From NCBI RefSeq assembly GCF_003597395.2, contig NC_133771.1, forward strand, positions 59,008,709 to 59,072,708: 64,000 nt of DNA. Direction: 5' to 3'. Of the stretch, positions 34,701-45,360 are shown piece by piece; the stretch's first letter is position 1; each line of letters starts with the position of its first letter. The notes below the pieces were generated by a model that saw nothing but the letters and a program-made list of their open reading frames with translations, did not search any database and had not been told where the DNA came from. The DNA comes from Chelonoidis abingdonii (taxonomy: Eukaryota; Chordata; Testudines; Testudinidae). The position numbers and the translations under genes were made by a program.

Positions 34701-35840
34701 GTTTTATACCAGTGTAGCCTACTGACTTTCAGAGCTATTCCTGATTCTTTTCATGTGAGAAGACATTTCAGGCCCTCTGACTTCTACACAGATCACATGG
34801 CTAAGCTTGTAACTACAGGGTGACACTAAAATTCCTGACAGTTACAGTTACAATAAAAAAAGTTTTACTTTTAAGAAACCAATTTTACCTCTGTGCTTGT
34901 AGATTTATTTCTCTGCTACACCTTAGGTCTCAATATCAATAGCTAGTGAGTACCAGGGTGGAAATTAGAGTTCAATAGTTTTTTTAAAAACGGGTCAGCA
35001 GGATTAAGCCCACTGTTCTGAGCAATTCTTCTCCTGTTAATGAGACTGCATCTGTTCTATATGTCCGCATGTGAGCTACAACTGAGTGCCTGCCAGCCAT
35101 TGCATTGCCAGTATTTAAGGCATTACTATGTATTGTGCTTAGAAATACCTTGACTATGGTAAACACTACATGCATTCAAATTCTGTTCTAATTTTTATAT
35201 CAACGGTAAGTAATCATATTTATAAATTTATGGGGTTTGTTCACCGCAGTTGCCATAGAAAGTTTTCATTCACTTGTTCTCCTTTATCTGTGCAGTAAGA
35301 TTCTGAGTCATGCTCTATTGTTTGCAGTCATTTTACAACAGTATAGGATCAGATCCATGCATATATATTTAATGACTTCAGAAAACCTGTATGGTACTGT
35401 ATCAGCAGTTATTCAGTGTTGTCTTAGTAAAAAGAATCAAATTAATCAGATGACTGGAATACCCACTAATTGTTGTGCTTATAAGTGAAACTCCCTCAGT
35501 TCCAAATGGTGCTAAACATTTATATGGCAGGGAAAAAGCCAAATAGAAACTGAATGCTGAAGGGGCTGTCAAACTGAGCATCTGAATGTATTCAGAGTTC
35601 ACATGATTTACCTCTAACAAGCTCAAATTGCTACTGTTATGCAGGAACAGCAGCATCTGCCTACAGTTCAGAGAAACTTAAAAATAAGCATATAGTGGCT
35701 GCAGATGGTCTATATTAACTAATAATGGTTTCAATTGAAAACAACCAGTGCTAATGGGGAAAAAATGGGAATTGACATTTAACAGATTGTAATCCATTTA
35801 TAGTACAACCAACTGAAGTCTGCAAAGATACCAATCCCGT
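31786..35840. other. Intergenic, with old repeat fragments
   Basis: No gene recognised. Old SINE-like tail at about 33735-33840 (gtttgtacagcaccaaatgcactg). A palindromic old amniote repeat at about 34535-34640 (gacttaaattggtataaatcagga... taaagtcaatggaattactg... ggtgtaaatgagaagaaaatcaggccc). The 125-residue frame at 33094-33471 shows no recognised domain. Confidence 0.45.
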
Positions 35841-35844
35841 ACAT

Positions 35845-37290
35845 ATCTTAGATTCATAGATTTTTATCAAGTATAAGACTAGAAGAGACAATTGGGTCAT
35901 CTAGTCTGAACTTCTATATAATACTGGCCATTACATTTCACCCAGTTCCATCTGAATTCAGCCCAATAAATTGTGGTTGGCTAAAACATATCTTTCAGAA
36001 AGGCAGATCTGAAGACACCAAGAGATGGAGAATCTACCAACTCCCTTAGAAGTTTGTTCCAGTGCTTAAATCACCCTCACTATTAAAACTGTGTGCATAA
36101 TTTCTAATTTGAATGTCTGGCTTCAACTTCAACTTGGTTCTTGTTTGCCTTTCTCTTCTAAATTAAAAAGCCCTTTAGTAGCTGGTATTTTCTCCCTGTG
36201 AAGGTACCTATATACTGTAGTCATGTCACCATTCAATCTTCTTCTGCATAAACTAAACAGGTTAAGCTCTTTACGTATCTCACTTGAAGGCATTTTTTCT
36301 GGCCCTTGAATAATTTCTGTGGTGCTTTCTGCCACTCTCCAGTTTTTCAGCATGTTTTTAAAAATATGGACATCGGAATTGTAGGCAGTATTCTGCTATT
36401 GGTCTCTCTTATTACTCCCCTGTTTATACATCCAAGGATCTTATTAGTCCTTTGTGACACGACATCACACTGGGAGCTCATGGTCAGTTACTTGGCCACT
36501 ATGTCCCCTACATCCTTTCCAGAGTCATTGCTTTCTAGGATACAGCTCCCTACTCTGTAGGTATGGCCTGCATTCCTTGCAATGTTATACATCTAGGAGC
36601 ATTTGTCTGTATTAACAACATTTTGTTTGAATGGGACCAGCTTACCAGATTGCTCTGTATCACTGCCCTGTCCTTATCACTATTTACCTCTCTGCCAATC
36701 TTTGTGTTATCCACAAATTTTATCAGCAGTGATTTTATATTTACTTCCAGATCATTTGATGAATACATCAAAGAGCATTGAGCCCAGTACTGATCCTTGC
36801 ATAACCCCACTAGAAACATCCCAATTTGTTGTGATTCCAGGGACAACTATTTCTGAGATCTGTGAATCAACCAACTCTCAGTTTATTTAACATGAGCTTT
36901 ATTGATTTTGTACAGTACTAATTTTTAATGTCATGCAGTACTAAGGGAAATGGCTTACAAATGTCTATTATTTCTATGCAGTTACATTTATCAACCAAAC
37001 TTGTAATCTCTTCATAGAATGAAATTGAGTTTGTTTGATAAGACCTATTTTCCAAAAAAAATGTTGTGTGGCGTTAATTATATTCTTATCCTTTAATTGA
37101 TTATCAATTGAATCAACTTTTCTATTATTTTGTCCATACTGATGGCGGCTGGCTGGCTAACCAGCTTATAGTTACCCAAGTCATCCCACTTGCCTTTTTT
37201 GAATATTGGCACAACATTAGCACTCATCCAGTCTTTTGGAATGTCCCTTGGTTTCATTTTACTTTCAAGCAAGGATAAAGGTTTCATTAT
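35845..37290 (-). pseudogene. CR1 LINE, antisense: reverse transcriptase and tail
   Basis: Reading leftwards from 37287: VVPIFKKGKWDDLGNY (polymerase N-terminal block). Around 36560-36846 comes a block with DLEVNIKSLLIKFVDNTKIGREVNSD, the CR1 version of the polymerase palm motif with FVDN in place of FADD, so a catalytic Asp is altered. Near 36130-36353, LNLFSLCRRRLNGDMTTVYRYL marks the C-terminal part, and the CR1 tail follows to 35845. Many frame breaks and the changed catalytic motif show a dead copy. Confidence 0.88.
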
Positions 37291-37707
37291 CCTACAGAAC
37301 CCTATTCATGTGACAAGTTTTAGATTATGTTCACAACATCCAAATCTTCTTCACCATAACATTGATTCATTATCTGTCATCCCATAATTGGTGGTTTTTT
37401 ACATAAATTTTTAAGGCATTTCTCCAGTATTAAAGCCAAGATATTTATCATGTGTGTATGGGGAGGTTGGCAGGTAAGGTGAAATCAGGACAGAACTATT
37501 CCAATGGAAAGAAAACTTACATCATATTGAATCTATTTCCCCCCATGTTAAGTATCCTCACACTTTCTTGTCAACTATCTAAAATGGGCCATCTTGATTA
37601 TCACTATAAGTTTTTTTTCTCCTGCTGATAATAGCTTATCTGAATTAATTAGTCTCTTATAGTTGGTATGGGTACTTCCACCTTTTAATGTTTTCTGTAT
37701 GTATATA

Positions 37708-37895
37708 CACCTCTACCCCAATATAATGCAACCTGATATAACATGACTTTGGATATAATGTGGCAAACCAGTGCTCCGGGGAGGCAGGGCTGCGTATTCG
37801 GGTAGATCAAAGCAAATTCGATATAACGCGGTTTCACCTACAACACGGTAAGATTTTTTGGCTCCCGAGGACAGCGTTATATTGGGGTATAGGTG
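37708..37895. mobile_element. TA-flanked MITE, 188 bp
   Basis: The termini cacctctaccccaatataa and its inverted counterpart (rc of ttatattggggtataggtg) form inverted repeats of about 19 bp with one mismatch. TA (within tatata/tatat) flanks both ends. A TA duplication suggests the Tc1/mariner superfamily. The interior holds repeated gatataa motifs and a GC-rich block (gctccggggaggcagggctgcg, in part). Confidence 0.85.
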
Positions 37896-37918
37896 TATAT
37901 CTTCTTACTATACGTTCC

Positions 37919-38010
37919 ATTCTATGCATCTGATGAAGTGGGCTGTAGCCCATGAAAGCTTATGCTCGAATAAATTTGTTAGTCTCTAAGGTGCCACAAG
38001 TACTCCTGTT
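37919..38010 (+). mobile_element. Penelope-like terminal arm, second subfamily
   Basis: Homologous in order to the arms at 19282-20808 (gaagtggg-loop-ccca.gaaagct.atgct.. ttgttagtct.. aaggtgccac), but with a distinct stem-loop (gggctgtagccc) and tail (aagtactcctgttc). It begins right after a short spacer from the 37708-37895 MITE. Only the arm is present. Confidence 0.8.
37930..37957 (+). ncRNA. Hammerhead-ribozyme-like motif with intact core
   Basis: CUGAUGA (37930-37936), one extra A, stem II of six pairs GUGGGC-UGUA-GCCCAU (38-43 with 48-53, counted from 37900; the first pair is G-U), then GAAA (37954-37957). All conserved bases visible in these two core segments are present. The extra A before stem II is unusual, and helices I/III and the cleavage dinucleotide are not resolved by eye. 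Confidence 0.5.
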
Positions 38011-38574
38011 CACATTAGGAGGTTTATGATGTTTAGAAGTAATGTTGAAAAGGAATTATTGTATGTTAAAGCAAGGAAAATAGAACGATTAAGACCTTAT
38101 TATATAAGAGATCTTTCTTTGTAGCTATTAAATTACATTAAACTGTTTGTGGGGAGGGGATGGATGAGGCAGGGGATGAATGTGCATAGGTGAAGCTTGA
38201 CATTTCAATCCAACGTTACACATGAGCATTTTAACATTAAATACAAATATTTGCACAAAAACAAAGGACATTTTGAGATAAAGCAGTCAGTTGATCATTA
38301 GCAAAGCCCCGTAACTCCTAGGGATTTCAGCCAGCACATATGGTCATCTAGCAGGGGGACTCAGAACAGTGAGTGATCTTATATACCTGTATAGCAAGGA
38401 ACACCTGGCTTTGGTCAATAATACCAACAAAAGGCTAAACTCAAAATTATCTTGTTTTTATTAATTGGTATCAGCATCTTACTATTTTAGCTTTGTTCTT
38501 GGATTTAAATACTTATTGGTGGCATTATGAGAATACATTTGTGTCTGTGGAAGAAGCGAAAGAATTGACAAGTA
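38011..38574. other. Intergenic, unassigned
   Basis: AT-rich with no repeats or frames that I recognise. Confidence 0.45.
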
Positions 38575-39015
38575 TTTGTAGGGGATCTTAATGCATGTCA
38601 CTCTGTTAGCAAGAGTTAGGCCAGCTGTAACCCTAATGACATGAGATTTGTAGAAGCGAGGATAGTGTGAGGCGAGTAGGAAAGAACTGTGTGAGAAGTT
38701 ATCACGACCTTGCACTGATAATCAAATACGTAGACTGGTGCCCAGAAGTGAGGAAAATAAGATAGCAGGATAGCCCAAGTATAAATAAAATGCAGCTATT
38801 GTTCATTATTGTCTGTATTATTACTTGTTATTGTCTGTAACAAATGTATAAATGCTTGCTGTAATTATTTACCTGTTGAGAGACCTGTCCGGGACTGGGG
38901 CGACCCAGTGTCCTAGGGCACTCCCTCCCTCTATTGCAATTGCTGGAGAAATAATAAAGTATTTGATTTTGCTGCACCCAAACAAAAAAGCGAGAACTGC
39001 GTTTTTCTCCGACAG
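38575..39015 (+). mobile_element. LTR-like sequence, boundaries uncertain
   Basis: Promoter-like tataaataaa at about 38780, followed about 165 bp later by aataataaag (about 38949), then a short U5-like stretch ending near ctccgaca. This TATA-R-poly(A) order is that of a retroviral LTR. A 7-bp gacaagt occurs on both sides (about 38567 and 39024), but it does not coincide with TG...CA ends, so the limits are tentative. Confidence 0.5.
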
Positions 39016-39239
39016 TCAGTAGGGACAAGTTAGAGGAAATGGTTTACCTAAATTTAACTAAGAACTCAAAATGCAGTATTAACTTGTAATTCATTTGATT
39101 TTCTGAAAATATATTATGGTGGTCTGAGTCAAATGTAACAGGAAATGCCACAATGGAAACAGATCATGTCTATGATCCATGTATTGCAGCACTGCTATTT
39201 TGGCTTTGACATTAGCCAATATTAAATACTTCATTAAAA

Positions 39240-40330
39240 AAAGGTATAAAACCCCACCATGCCCCTAAATATGCAATAATATGGAAAGGAATTTCTTCCT
39301 GACCAGAGCTAATAGGAATATCTTATATTCTGAAGCATAAGTATTCACAGCCCTTCTAAGTTTCATCATGTCTAGTGTACATGAAGATATGGTTTCATAA
39401 ATGTCTACTCTATTGTAAAATTATTATACTAGTTGCCTTAATAGTATTCTGAGGCAGCCAATTCCATGGGTTTGTTATATGCAGCATAAAAATGCTTCCT
39501 TTCATCCATTTTAAACTTGTTGCCTTACAGTGTCAAAAGGGTCACTGATCTTGAGAGCCCATTACAAGATGCCTTTTGAGCCTATTTCCAGCAAGTGTGT
39601 GCTCAATTTGGATACTCAAATACTGACACCCTAAATCAACAGTCAGTTCTGAAAATTTAGCCCATTTCATTTTAACGTAGTCCCATAATTATTAATTAAT
39701 ATTATTCTTAGGCTTGAAGGCCCTACCAGGATTGTGGCTGTCCATTGTATTAGGTGCTATACAAACATGGATTAAAAAGATAGTCCACCTCCTCCAAATA
39801 GCTTATACTCTTGCTTAATGAAAAGAGGCAACTGGTGGATGTAACAAACGAATGGGGGTGGCTGTTGGAAAAGGATGAAGATCTAATAAAACACCAAACA
39901 TGTTTTGGTACAGACTATCTGTACACACAATGGCCAGTCCACCCTTCACCCTTTATAGTATGACAAGGAGAAAACTGAACTTTTTTGCACCATTCATTAT
40001 TTTACATACTTCTAACATATCTCCTTGCCAAACTAAAATGTGTTAGTGTTTAAGAGCTTGAATGCAAACATGTTTTCCTGTTGCCTTCATTGGGAGCAAT
40101 ACGGAGCCATTAGTCTGCCCTTTCATTACCATTCTCTAGCCTTTTTCTATTGCTACTACTCTCTAGGCTGGGATAGATCCTTAGCTGGTGACATCAATGA
40201 AACTGGGCCAATTTACACCAGCTAAAAATTTGTTTTCACATCTTTACAGACAAACGGAAAAAAAAGACCTCCTGAGGTGACCAGAACTGAATGCAATATC
40301 CATTAATTAGTTAATTAGTTAATTAATGTG
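39240..40330 (-). mobile_element. Old CR1-type LINE, antisense, strongly diverged
   Basis: Antisense CR1 landmarks appear in order: gcttcctttcatccattttaaacttgttgcc (39495-39525, in pieces), tttacatacttctaacatatctccttgcc (40003-40030) and gtgaccagaactgaatgcaat (40278-40298). An old SINE-like insert (gtattaggtgctatacaaacatgg) lies at about 39710-39810. Confidence 0.6.
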
Positions 40331-41640
40331 AGGATATTCTAAGGATGTCTGCATTCTCTCTCCCACCTCTACCCTCACTTTAAAAAATAAAAACTTGTGG
40401 GCTCAGTTATGCATTATAGAAAAGACTTTGAATTGGGGGTGGTGTGAAGTCTATGGTGGAGCACTGGGAAAAGCCATCAGAAAAGCACAGTGGTTTCCAG
40501 CACAGTCACTGTGTTACCCCCAGGCAGGTGCAAAGTGCATTCCTCTCTGCTACCAGCCAGCTCTGCTACTGCTGAGTGAGGGGAGGGGAGTTAAAGCCCC
40601 ACCTCTCCACTTTTGGAGTGACTTGCACATTGGGGTGGGGGAGCTAATAGGGAATAGTCTCTGTGAGTGGCAGAGCCAAGTTTTGCAACTGGGGCTGGGG
40701 GTCATTGGCGATGGGCTGGAGTGCAAGCCAACCCCACCCTCACCTGGTAGCAGTGGAGCCTGTCCTGTGAGTCTGGGTCTGGCTCCCCCCTCCAGGTATT
40801 GTAACCTGGAGCACAGGGTCCCAGTGCACCCTTTGCACTGTGTTCCAGTGCCCAGAGTATGGAGCTGGGCTGACCTCAGTTGCCAACTGAGAACAGGGTG
40901 GGCTTGGTTTCCAGCCTTGTGTGAAAATTTGTGTTGTACATCTCCTTTTGTCAATTTAATAATATGCTTAAAAAGTCATGAAACATACAAGGTTACTGGT
41001 GGCAGGGGATCACACTCCTGGCTTTTCTATTGGCTCCTTCACCCGTCTTTGTGCTCTAGACTAGGTACCTGGTTTCCATTCCCACCCTTCCCCCATACAT
41101 CTGGACAGGACCTGCTCCAACCTGGCCTTTAACTTTTTAGTCACAATAAGAAAGTTTGGTTTTTAATAGTCAAATACAATTAAAAATACCAGTGCAGTAT
41201 CAGTTACAGTAACAAGCAAAAAAAAACACCTAACATCTCGTTCTCTTTTCTACAAGCTTCAGTGCACTGAGCAGCCATTGTTATCAAGCAGTCCAGAGTT
41301 ATGGCTAGATGTTTTTCTCTAGAGGTTGCAACTCATTTAGAAACTATCAGGATGCATGCATATTGTTCCTTCCAATATGCATTATCTTTCAGGAAATACT
41401 TGTGCCTTCCTCTTCATTAGAGTGGGAGGAGACATTATCAGGAATTTTGTTTTGCTGTATCTTGTATTCTAACAAGGTTGTTACAACTCTAGCATCCTAT
41501 TAATTTAAATTGGACATAATTACAAAAACATATTAAGAGGGATCTTGAATTATTATGAAAATGTTTCTGCACATAACATTTCATGGCAGCCTACATCACC
41601 TCAAGGCAAGTCATAAAAATTAGCTACAGAATATGCACAA
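40331..41640. other. Intergenic with a GC-rich long open frame
   Basis: It contains the longest frame in the window (40395-41132, 245 residues), in a GC-rich stretch with low-complexity Ser/Pro/Cys/Trp content and no recognisable domain. I do not regard it as a gene, and it may be an unnamed repeat. The rest is AT-rich and unassigned. Confidence 0.5.
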
Positions 41641-41689
41641 GCTTACTCCTGAGAGTAATTGCACAGAGGAAAGTTGCTAGTAAATGCAG

Positions 41690-41915
41690 CTGGGGCCTGG
41701 GAGTCAGGATTCTGAGTCTGTTCCAAGCTTTGCTCCTGGCATTTTACATTACCTGGGCAAGTCACTTTACCTCTGCATCTCAACAGAACTGTGTGTATAT
41801 TTAACTACCTCACAGGAGAGATGTAATAGCTGATTCACCAATATTTGTAAAATGCTTTGGGATCTTTTGTTGAATGGCATTGTACAGAAGTGTAAAGAGT
41901 AATAAAAGTTTATGG
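41690..41915 (+). repeat. MIR SINE
   Basis: Blocks gcctgggagtcaggattctgagt, cctgggcaagtcactttacctctgcatctca, gtaaaatgctttgggatc and tgtaaagagtaataaaag occur in MIR order on the plus strand. Confidence 0.75.
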
Positions 41916-43920
41916 AGCTGGAAATAGGCTTCATTTACAATGGAGTTTTTAACCACATGGATAGTTCCACAATGCATGCCCTGATGGAAACCAAGATTTA
42001 CGTCATTGCCATTTGGATCTTCCACAGTGTGATATCATCCACAGAGCTACAATAAATAAAAAAATGAGAACATTATTCTGGCTGTTATACTTTCCTCACT
42101 TGATAAAAGGGAGTCACTTGATAAAGGCCTGTTGGAAGATTCTCTTTTATCAAGCCCCAACAGAGTTGAGAGAATAATTCACAGTGAATACTCTATTTAA
42201 TGAATTTAGTTTTTCTTTCCGCTCATGGAATGCCCACCAGGAAATCAAGTATTCCTCAAATTTACTTGACACGTTTTTATGCAATTTTTTTGTTCTTTGG
42301 ATTGACAGTAGGCAGTATGCTGCAAATGTAATACTCCTTTATAATTCTGATTGGTCACAAAGGTCACATGGTATTTCTAGTGTGAGATTAGAAAAATAAC
42401 TCTTATAGTCTGGAAAAGAGCTTTAGAAGCAATTAGACTTGAACTGTTTCAGGGAGATGTTGCATTTTAGAGAGGAGTAGTTAGCAAGAAGTATTGTAAA
42501 ATTTTTGGAAGCTTTAAATCTTTTATTTTCTGAACCATGCAGGTCTTGCCCAAGAAAAAAGACCATATAAAATTTAAGCTAACATTTACCTACTGGGGTC
42601 TTCATCCTGCAAGGATCAGGATACGCTCAAATCCCATTGAAGCAGAGCTCAATCTGGAGAAAAGAATGTTGCTGTTCTCCCAGGCCCTATCCACAAGCCA
42701 AACTCTGCCCACTTGAGATGCCAAAATAAGATGCAACTCACAGAAGATTGTACAGCTGTTAGGAATATGATCGGGGGCTCTGTATGGGCTTGGTTCATCT
42801 TTGGTGAGTTTTGTATACACCCCTAGGCACAATCGGTACATGCCTAGAGTCCTAGATCCCAAAGTCTTGTGATGGCATCTGAATCTCAGCTTTCATGTCA
42901 TTGTTTCTAGCTCTCATGGTTGCAAAGAAACATTTGAAACCATAAACTGAGTGTCGTCTGAATCTGCAGACAGCTACGATCAGAGAGAGGAACAGCAGTC
43001 ATTAAAACTAGAGAAGAAGCCACCTAACTCCATGACCTGACCTGGTTTCAGCTATTTCTGGAGTGGAGCTGGTTGATTAGGAAAATTGGCTGCCCTGCTG
43101 GAATTCATGAGCTTAATTTCCTCTTAATGGGGTTCAAATGCACACCCTGGCTCCATTCCACTCCTCTGACCTTGTGGCTGTATGGGTCAGATTGGGTAAA
43201 AAAATGGTGGTCCTCTCCAAAATGCCATCCACTCATAGCACCAAAATATGATGCCACTTGGTGAACTATGGTGATCTTTATATCTGAGTTGTACTTCTGG
43301 AGTGCTTAGGGACCCTAGTCCTGGACTAGGACCCCCTTGTGCTTGATGTGTCCCTCTCCTTTCTTCCATGAGAATATTAGCGAAACTAACAACTTTAACT
43401 GAGACTATCTGAACTCTAGAGATATGCTTAGGGTTTGTATGTACAAAATTATTTCACAGCTGTTCTTATCAATGAGGAATTTAGTGAATTAAGTTTTTAC
43501 ATATTTTATCAAAACTGAAATTTTTGAGGGATAATTTATTGACCCAGAGGTGACTGACCATGAGATTACATGTCTCCATCCTGTAGAAACCACTTTCCCT
43601 CCTCACACAAATGTACTCCAAATATCAACATGGATTCTCCTTTTAAATGCTGCAGCAGCTAGTGAAGAGAATCATAGTGAACACATGTACATACAAATTA
43701 GTAGGAAGCCTTCTTTGAAATGGTTCTAGCCCTCCAAGAAGAAGATGGCATTAAAATACACACAGAAATGAGGGAGTGGGCAGGCAAACTTAAAAGCATC
43801 CTACCACTGAATTACCAAATGGTCAAAATGGCCACTTGTATCGTAGTTTAGTTTGGCCAATTAGTTAACACTAGACATCTATTTTTGGTCACAAACCATC
43901 TCAGTTAAATAGATCACATT
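41916..43920. other. Intergenic, unassigned
   Basis: No gene or repeat family recognised. A short imperfect inverted repeat (tgataaaaggg ... tcttttatca) spans about 42101-42154. Confidence 0.4.
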
Positions 43921-43921
43921 T

Positions 43922-45360
43922 GCTGTAGATTATAAAAGCCAAAAGGGACCACTGTAATTGTGACAGGTTGGATCACAGAAATCCCCTTGGGAACTGCCAA
44001 CTGGTGTGTCAAGACTACTCCTGCCCCTGTTTTCGCAGCCAGCTTGGGACTCCAGCACCCTGTCTTGTTGAGTCTGCTACCACACAGACCCAAAGTCTGA
44101 ACCACGTGCCCCAAAGCTGCAGATTTAACTGAAAGCACCTTAAAAAGTGTTCCTGTCTATAATACTCAGATGCCCAACTCCCAATGGGGCCCAAACCCCA
44201 AATAAATCCCTTTTACCCTGCATAAAGCTTATGCAGGGTAAACTCATACATTGTTCACCCTCTATAACACTGATAGAGAGATATGCACAGCTGTTTTCTC
44301 CCCCCCCAGGTATTAACACATACTCTGGATTAATTAGTAAGTAAAAAGTGATGTTATTAAATACAGAAAGTAGGATTTAAGTAGTTCCAAGTAGTAACAG
44401 ACAGAACAAAGTGAATTACCAAGCAAAATAAAATAAAACATGTTTCAATAAGTTTCTTTCACAGGCTGGATGCCTTCCTAGTCTGGGCACAATCCTTTCC
44501 CCTGGTACAGCCCTTGTTCCAGCTCAGGTGATAAGTAGGGGATTTCTCATGATGGCCACTCCCTTTGTTCTGTTCCACCCACTTATATATCTTTTGCATA
44601 AGGTGGGAATCCTTTGTCCCTCTGGGTTCCCACCCGTCCTTCTCAATGGAAAAGCACCAGGTTAAAGATGGATTCCAGTTCAGGTGACATGATCACATGT
44701 CACTGTAAGACTTCATTACCCGCTTGCCAGGTATACAGAAAGACTTACAAGTAAAACAGAGCCATCTACAGTCAACTGTCCTGGTTAATAGGAGCCATTA
44801 AGATTCCAAACCACCATTAATGGCCTACACTTTGCATAATTACAATAGGACCTCAGAATTACGTTTCATATTTCTAGTTTCAGATACAAGAGCGATACAT
44901 TTATACAAACAGAATGACCACACGCAGTAGATTATAAGCTTTGTAATGATACCTTACGAGAGACCTTTTGCATGAAGCATATTCCAGTTACACTATATTC
45001 ACACTCATTAGCATATTTTTAAAAAATCATATAGAGTGCAACATCACAATAATCATCTAGCCTAACCTCCTATATAACACAGGCCATAGTACTCCCCCAA
45101 AATAATTACTTTTCAAAATAGAGCATTTCTTATAAAAACATCCAGTCTAGATTTAAAAGTTGCCAGTGATGGTGAATCCACCATGATCCTTGGTAAATTG
45201 CTCAATTAATTAATTACCCTCACTGTTAAAAATATATTCTGTATTTCCAGTCTGAATTTGTCTAGCTTAAACTTCCAGCCACTGCATTGTGTATGGCTTT
45301 TTTTGCTAGATTGAAGATTCCATTATCAATTCTTTGTTCAAAAGGCATAGGTCAAAACAG
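43922..45360 (-). mobile_element. CR1 LINE 3' part, antisense, split by a solo LTR
   Basis: 43922-43958 and 45049-45360 are contiguous in a CR1 3' region when the LTR between them is removed (the tail block at 43932-43958 joins catctagcctaacctcc at 45053). The right part continues with tccagtctagatttaaaagttgccagtgatgg and attaccctcactgttaaaaat. No coding capacity remains. Confidence 0.85.
43959..45048 (-). mobile_element. Solo LTR, 1090 bp, nested in CR1
   Basis: Starts tgtgacagg and ends acatcaca. Flanked by gtaat (43954-43958) and ataat (45049-45053), a 5-bp duplication with one mismatch. Orientation is minus by similarity to turtle LTRs: the region equivalent to the poly(A) signal is near 44353, where gttattaaat is a slightly mutated tttatt. 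No retroviral genes are attached. Confidence 0.9.

Noticed and set aside
40305..40327. ttagttaattagttaattaatg tandem run as possible satellite
   Set aside because: Only two to three short units inside an old CR1. Too short to matter.
40395..41132. Longest open frame in the window (245 residues, plus)
   Set aside because: Low-complexity Ser/Pro/Cys/Trp-rich translation in a GC-rich block, with long frames also open on the opposite strand (40550-40954), no domain and no splice or promoter context. It looks like a chance frame.
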